Assembly: GCA_963789075.1 (NCBI GenBank)
Contig: CAWBJQ010000002.1
Coordinates: 930,001 to 994,000 of the forward strand
DNA length: 64,000 bases
Direction: 5' to 3'
DNA from: DATATJ01 sp963789075
Lineage (GTDB): Bacteria > Acidobacteriota > Vicinamibacteria > Vicinamibacterales > CAVVIG01
Of the stretch, positions 60,073 through 64,000 are shown piece after piece. A model generated the notes under the pieces. It was not told the DNA's origin. It did not search any database and saw only the letters and a list, made by a program, of their open reading frames with translations. Positions within the stretch are counted from its first letter, which is position 1. Each line of letters begins with the position of its first letter. A program made the position numbers and the translations under genes.

Positions 60073-61574
60073 TAGCGTCCCCACGCCGGCAGCGTGCTCC
60101 ACGGATCGACGGTCGCTCGGGGATGGGCATCGGGATTCGGGATTCGGGATTCGGCGCTGTCACGATGCGCAGCGAGAGCCGCGCGCACGACCTCCGATGG
60201 CCCATCGTCGGGCGCGTCGCCGAGCACGGCGCCTTCGCCGTCGAGGAACCCTGTATCGACCGCGCCGGCGCGAAACCGCGGGTGATCGAGGATTCGGAGC
60301 AGGAACGGGATGTTCGTGCGAATGCCGAGGATCGGAAACTCCCGCAGTGCGGCGGAGAGCCGCGCGATCGCGGCATCGCGCGTTTCCGCCGAGGCGATCA
60401 CCTTCGCGACCATCGGGTCGTAATACACGGACACGTCGCCGCCTTCGACGACGCCGGCATCGACGCGGACGCCGGGCCGCCGAGGCTCGCGATAGAGCAG
60501 CAGGCGTCCGGCCTGCGGGAGAAAACCGCGGGACGGATCCTCCGCGTACACGCGCGCTTCGATGGCGTGGCCGCGCTGCGTCAGCGATCCGGCGGCCCAC
60601 GGAAGCGGTTCGCCCGATGCAACCAGGAGCTGCGCGCGCACGAGGTCGACGCCCGCCACGGCCTCTGTTACCGGGTGCTCGACCTGAAGCCGCGTGTTCA
60701 TCTCCAGAAAATAGAACTGCGCCGCATCGCCGGTGCCGTCCAGCAGAAACTCGATCGTGCCGGCGTTTCGATAGCCGGCCGCTGCGGCCGCGGTGACCGC
60801 CGCGGCGGAGATGCGGGCGCGCACCGCCGGACCGAGCGCCGGCGACGGGCTCTCTTCGATGATCTTTTGATGGCGCCGCTGCACGGAGCACTCGCGCTCG
60901 AACACGTGATCGATCCGCCCGTGATGGTCGCCGAAAACCTGTACCTCGATGTGTCGCGGCTGATCGACGAGACGCTCGACGTACAGGGTGCCGTCGCCGA
61001 ATGCGGCGGCCGCTTCGCGCCGCGCGGCCTGCGTCGCATCGGCGATCTCCGCCTCCTCGCGGACACGGCGCATGCCTTTGCCGCCGCCGCCCGCCGACGC
61101 CTTGACGAGCACGGGGAGCCCCACACGTTCGATTGTCTGGCGCAACCCATCGTCTGACTGGTCGTCCGGCGTTTCGCCTGGCACGACGGGCACGCCTGCC
61201 GCCTGCATCAGCGCTCGCGCCGCGATTTTCGATCCCATTTGCGCGATCACATGTGCCGGCGGTCCAACGAAGACGATGCCGGCCGCTTCACAAGCACGCG
61301 CAAACGCGGCGTTCTCTGACAGGAATCCATAGCCCGGGTGCACCGCATCGGCGCCTGCGGCGTGGGCGGCGTCGATCAGCCGCGGGATCGAGAGATAGCT
61401 TTCGACGGCTGGCGCGGGCCCGATCGCGACCGCGCGATCTGCGGCGGCGACGTGCGCTGCTCGGGCGTCGGCTTCGGAGTACACCGCGACGCTCTCGATG
61501 CCCAGCTCGCGGCACGCGCGAACGATGCGGAGAGCAATCTCGCCGCGATTAGCGATCAGGAGGCGCTTGATCAC
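60072..61574 (-). CDS. Acyl-CoA carboxylase biotin carboxylase subunit
   Basis: 500 residues. Biotin carboxylase with LIANRGEIALRIVRACRELGIESVAVYSEAD, ATP-grasp loop KASAGGGGKGMR near residue 155, ECSVQRRHQKIIEE and MNTRLQVEHPVTEAVAGVDLV. C-terminal residues 470-500 are unusual: SRIPNPDAHPRATV comes from a (GGGATTC)n repeat at 60131-60154, so the natural C-terminus was probably altered. In context it is the biotin carboxylase of methylcrotonyl-CoA carboxylase. Confidence 0.93.
   Translation of the reverse strand: MIKRLLIANRGEIALRIVRACRELGIESVAVYSEADARAAHVAAADRAVAIGPAPAVESYLSIPRLIDAAHAAGADAVHPGYGFLSENAAFARACEAAGIVFVGPPAHVIAQMGSKIAARALMQAAGVPVVPGETPDDQSDDGLRQTIERVGLPVLVKASAGGGGKGMRRVREEAEIADATQAARREAAAAFGDGTLYVERLVDQPRHIEVQVFGDHHGRIDHVFERECSVQRRHQKIIEESPSPALGPAVRARISAAAVTAAAAAGYRNAGTIEFLLDGTGDAAQFYFLEMNTRLQVEHPVTEAVAGVDLVRAQLLVASGEPLPWAAGSLTQRGHAIEARVYAEDPSRGFLPQAGRLLLYREPRRPGVRVDAGVVEGGDVSVYYDPMVAKVIASAETRDAAIARLSAALREFPILGIRTNIPFLLRILDHPRFRAGAVDTGFLDGEGAVLGDAPDDGPSEVVRAALAAHRDSAESRIPNPDAHPRATVDPWSTLPAWGR
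60131..60154. repeat. (GGGATTC)n repeat in biotin carboxylase gene
   Basis: CGGGATTCGGGATTCGGGAT followed by TCGG, the same word as at 2796-2827, in coding sequence near the 3' end of the gene. Confidence 0.7.
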
Positions 61575-61579
61575 GACTC

Positions 61580-61661
61580 TCCACCACAGAGGACACGGGG
61601 GACACGGAGGATCAATCTATGAACATTCAAATCTGGCCGCCGTGTCCTCCGTGGTGGCGAG
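61580..61661. repeat. CACGGAGGACAC palindromic repeat, copy 8
   Basis: TCCACCACAGAGGACACGGG pairs with CCGTGTCCTCCGTGGTGGCG. The subtype is the same as copies 2 and 5. It lies between the biotin carboxylase and hydratase genes. Confidence 0.88.
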
Positions 61662-61662
61662 C

Positions 61663-62451
61663 TTAGGGAACCCATGACGCCTTCCTCTTTTCCAGGAAGG
61701 CCCTCAACCCTTCCTGGCCCTCCGGCGCCACGCGTCGTGCGGCAATGGCTTCGGCAGTGATGGGCATCGCGTCTTCAACCGATCGGCTCCACACCTGCGG
61801 AATCAGCGCCTTTGCCGCGGCGACCGCTTCGGGGCCAGCCGCGAGAATCTCGCGAACGTACTCCGCCACCTTCGCATCGAGCTCGACTGCTGGCACAACC
61901 GCATGCACGAGCCCGATCTCTTTTGCGCGGGCGGCGGAAAAGCGCGCGCCGGTCAGGAACAACTCGCGCGCTGCGGACCGACCGATCTTCGCCAGCGCGA
62001 ACGGGGAGATCACCGCGGGCAGAATTCCGAGCTTCACTTCAGTGAAGCCGAAAACGGCCGCCTCATCGGCAACAACGATGTCGCAGACGGCGGCGAGGCC
62101 GGCGCCGCCGCCGAGGGCGGCGCCGTGGATGCGGCCAATCAACGGCATCGGCAGATCGTTCAGCGCGCCGAACATCCGCGACATCGCCGTGGCGTCCCGC
62201 ACGTTCTCCACTTCGGTGTACTGGATCGTTTTCGACATCCACGTGATGTCCGCGCCGGCGCAGAACATCTTGCCTGCACCGGCGAGCACGACCGCGCGAA
62301 CCTCGCCCGTTTTCAACGCCCGCATCGCGGCGGCCCACTGCGACAGCTCGGCGATGACCTGTTCGTTGAAGGCGTTGCGGACGTCTGGACGATTGAGCGT
62401 GAGGTATTCGACGCCCCCGTCGCGCGCGGTGATCAGATGCTTGTATGCCAT
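61663..62451 (-). CDS. Enoyl-CoA hydratase/isomerase, probably methylglutaconyl-CoA hydratase
   Basis: About 262 residues. Crotonase signature FCAGADITWM and the oxyanion pair in IGRIHGAALGGGAGLAAVCDIVVADEAAVFGFTEVKLGILPAVISPF near residues 105-150, with the catalytic Glu in the second segment. Located between carboxylase and carboxyltransferase genes of the leucine pathway, it most likely hydrates 3-methylglutaconyl-CoA to HMG-CoA. Start at ATG 62451 or 62463; both are just before repeat copy 9, and the first residues are not conserved. Confidence 0.85.
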   Translation of the reverse strand: MAYKHLITARDGGVEYLTLNRPDVRNAFNEQVIAELSQWAAAMRALKTGEVRAVVLAGAGKMFCAGADITWMSKTIQYTEVENVRDATAMSRMFGALNDLPMPLIGRIHGAALGGGAGLAAVCDIVVADEAAVFGFTEVKLGILPAVISPFALAKIGRSAARELFLTGARFSAARAKEIGLVHAVVPAVELDAKVAEYVREILAAGPEAVAAAKALIPQVWSRSVEDAMPITAEAIAARRVAPEGQEGLRAFLEKRKASWVP

Positions 62452-62458
62452 CGTCGCA

Positions 62459-62534
62459 TTCATCACGAAGTCACGCGAAGATCACGAAGATCGTCGAGAT
62501 CTTCGTGGACCTCGTGTTCTTTGTGTCTTCGTGA
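62459..62534. repeat. CACGAAG palindromic repeat, copy 9
   Basis: The left arm TTCATCACGAAGTCACGCGA and the right arm CTTCGTGGACCTCGTG to GTCTTCGTGAG are inverse, between the carboxyltransferase stop and the hydratase start. Confidence 0.85.
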
Positions 62535-62545
62535 GTAGAGGAGCT

Positions 62546-64000
62546 TCACATTCTGAAGATCCCGAACCTCGGCTCTGGAATCGGTGCGTTGAAGGCGGCC
62601 GACAATCCCAGCGCGAGCGCGCCGCGCGTGTCGGCCGGGTCGAGAATGCCGTCGTCCCACAGGCGCGCCGTTGAGTAGTACGGTGAGCCCTCGTGATCGT
62701 ACTTGTCCAGGATCGGCCGGCGAATCGCTTCCTCGTCGGCGCTCGAGAACGGCTTGCCTTCGCGCGTCAGCTGATCGCGCTTCACGGTCGTCAGCACACC
62801 GGCGGCCTGTTCGCCGCCCATCACCGAGATGCGCGCGTTCGGCCACATCCACAGGAATCGCGGATCGTACGCGCGGCCGCACATGCCGTAGTTGCCCGCG
62901 CCGAACGAACCGCCGACGATCACGGTGAACTTCGGGACCACCGAGTTGGCCACGGCGTGGACCATCTTCGCGCCGTCCTTCGCGATCCCGGCGCGCTCGT
63001 ACTGCCGGCCGACCATGAAACCGGTGATGTTCTGGAGAAAGATCAGCGGTACGCCGCGCAGGTTGCAGAGCTCGATGAAATGCGTCGCCTTGAGCGCCGA
63101 CTCCGAGAACAGGACGCCGTTGTTCGCGATGATGCCGACAAGAAAGCCGTGGAGCCGTGCGAACCCGGTGATGAGCGTGGTCGCATAACGCTCCTTGAAC
63201 TCGTCGAACCGCGAGCCGTCGACCATCCGCGCGAGGATCTCGCGCACGTCGTATGGCTTGCGGATGTCGGCGTTGACGATCCCGTAGATCTCCGACGGGT
63301 CGTACCGCGGATCTTCCGGCGTCGTCATGTCGCCCGGCAAACGCTTGACCGTGTTCAGCGTGGACACGACGGTCCGGCACAGCTGCAGCGCGTGCTCGTC
63401 GTCGTCGGCGAAGTAGTCGGCGACGCCGGACAGGCGCGTGTGCACGTCGGCGCCGCCAAGCTCCTCGGCGGTGACCTCTTCGCCCGTGGCGGCCTTCACC
63501 AGCGGCGGCCCGCCCAGGAAGATCGTGCCGGTGCCTTTGACGATGATCGTTTCGTCGGACATCGCGGGCACATACGCGCCGCCGGCGGTGCACGAACCCA
63601 TCACGACCGCGATCTGCGGAATGCGCTCCGCCGACATGCGCGCCTGGTTGAAGAAGATGCGGCCGAAGTGCTCGCGGTCGGGAAACACCTCCGCCTGCAA
63701 CGGCAGGAACGCGCCCCCTGAATCCACGAGATAGACGCACGGGAGCCGATTGTCGAGCGCTATCTGCTGGGCGCGGACGTGCTTCTTCACCGTCATCGGA
63801 TAGTAGGTGCCGCCCTTCACGGTCGCGTCGTTGGCGACGATCACGACTTCGCGGCCCGACACGCGGCCGATGCCGGTGACCAGCCCCGCCGCCGGCGCGC
63901 CGTCGCTGTACATTCCTGTGGCCGCCAGCGGCGAAAGCTCCAGGAACGGCGATGCCGGATCCAGCAGACGGGCGATCCGCTCGCGGACCGGCAGCTTGCC
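62546..64000 (-). CDS. Acyl-CoA carboxylase carboxyltransferase subunit, 5' part outside window
   Basis: About 484 residues are seen. The start lies beyond base 64000. The two crotonase-like halves of a propionyl/methylcrotonyl-CoA carboxylase beta subunit are present: LVDSGGAFLPLQAEVFPD, VMGSCTAGGAYVPAMSDETIIVKGTGTIFLGGPPLVKAATGEEV, and NITGFMVGRQYERAGIAKDGAKMV. FGAGNYGMCGRAYDPRFLWMWPNARISVMG is in the second half. The LVKAATGEEV pattern favours methylcrotonyl-CoA carboxylase. It is the first gene of the catabolic run on this strand in view. Confidence 0.93.
   Translation of the reverse strand, partial: GKLPVRERIARLLDPASPFLELSPLAATGMYSDGAPAAGLVTGIGRVSGREVVIVANDATVKGGTYYPMTVKKHVRAQQIALDNRLPCVYLVDSGGAFLPLQAEVFPDREHFGRIFFNQARMSAERIPQIAVVMGSCTAGGAYVPAMSDETIIVKGTGTIFLGGPPLVKAATGEEVTAEELGGADVHTRLSGVADYFADDDEHALQLCRTVVSTLNTVKRLPGDMTTPEDPRYDPSEIYGIVNADIRKPYDVREILARMVDGSRFDEFKERYATTLITGFARLHGFLVGIIANNGVLFSESALKATHFIELCNLRGVPLIFLQNITGFMVGRQYERAGIAKDGAKMVHAVANSVVPKFTVIVGGSFGAGNYGMCGRAYDPRFLWMWPNARISVMGGEQAAGVLTTVKRDQLTREGKPFSSADEEAIRRPILDKYDHEGSPYYSTARLWDDGILDPADTRGALALGLSAAFNAPIPEPRFGIFRM

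Overview
This 64 kb window is a GC-rich bacterial chromosome segment. Its gene content suggests a soil-type Acidobacteriota, perhaps a Vicinamibacteria-like lineage. The clues are a bacillithiol-synthesis BshC, a DUF1844 protein, a secreted carboxypeptidase-regulatory-like protein, a polyphosphate glucokinase, a PEGA-domain pseudokinase, and intergenic regions full of CACGAAG-type palindromic repeats. The taxonomic call is inference from gene content, not from a marker comparison.

Layout. 1-6.9 kb: end of rsmE, a secreted repeat protein, prmA, and the heat-shock operon hrcA-grpE-dnaJ under a CIRCE-like operator, then xdhC. 7-11.4 kb: a class A penicillin-binding protein and bshC, separated by a 171 bp element with inverted ends. 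11.5-28.8 kb: mostly plus-strand housekeeping genes: pseudokinase/PEGA, carA-carB, comEC, (mazG on the minus strand), DUF1844, MBL hydrolase, ribF, cysS, a class III aminotransferase, yraN and galT. 29.0-31.6 kb: tRNA-Gly and tRNA-Cys followed by a 2.3 kb island. The island carries an AbiEi/AbiEii type IV toxin-antitoxin pair and a HEPN-motif protein, and ends at a 26 bp copy of the tRNA-Cys 3' end. 31.8-36.8 kb: small membrane and secreted proteins and a hybrid histidine kinase flanked by direct repeats. 36.9-45.3 kb: a surface-polysaccharide locus with GT2 glycosyltransferases (one a tandem fusion), a methyltransferase and a Wzm/Wzt-type ABC exporter. 45.5-53.3 kb: a TetR-controlled RND efflux operon (adaptor, pump, outer-membrane factor) plus an MFS exporter. 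53.3-58.7 kb: polyphosphate glucokinase, beta-barrel protein, M48 protease, ferritin-like protein, RHH-type regulator, orphan pilin and a 4Fe-4S protein. 58.7-64 kb: a leucine/isovalerate catabolic cluster (HMG-CoA lyase, biotin carrier, biotin carboxylase, methylglutaconyl-CoA hydratase, carboxyltransferase).

Two window-wide patterns matter. First, nine copies of a palindromic repeat built of CACGAAG/CACGGAG words sit between genes. One pair of arms encloses a truncated GxxExxY (PD-(D/E)XK-like) nuclease gene, a possible link between the repeat family and a mobilising nuclease. Second, about 20 single-base frame breaks interrupt otherwise intact conserved genes (PBP1, AcrB, AcrA, ComEC, RibF, MazG, Wzt and others). 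Several lie in homopolymers or GC runs, so assembly error is more likely than mass pseudogenisation. Coordinates for those genes span the whole reconstructed gene across the breaks.
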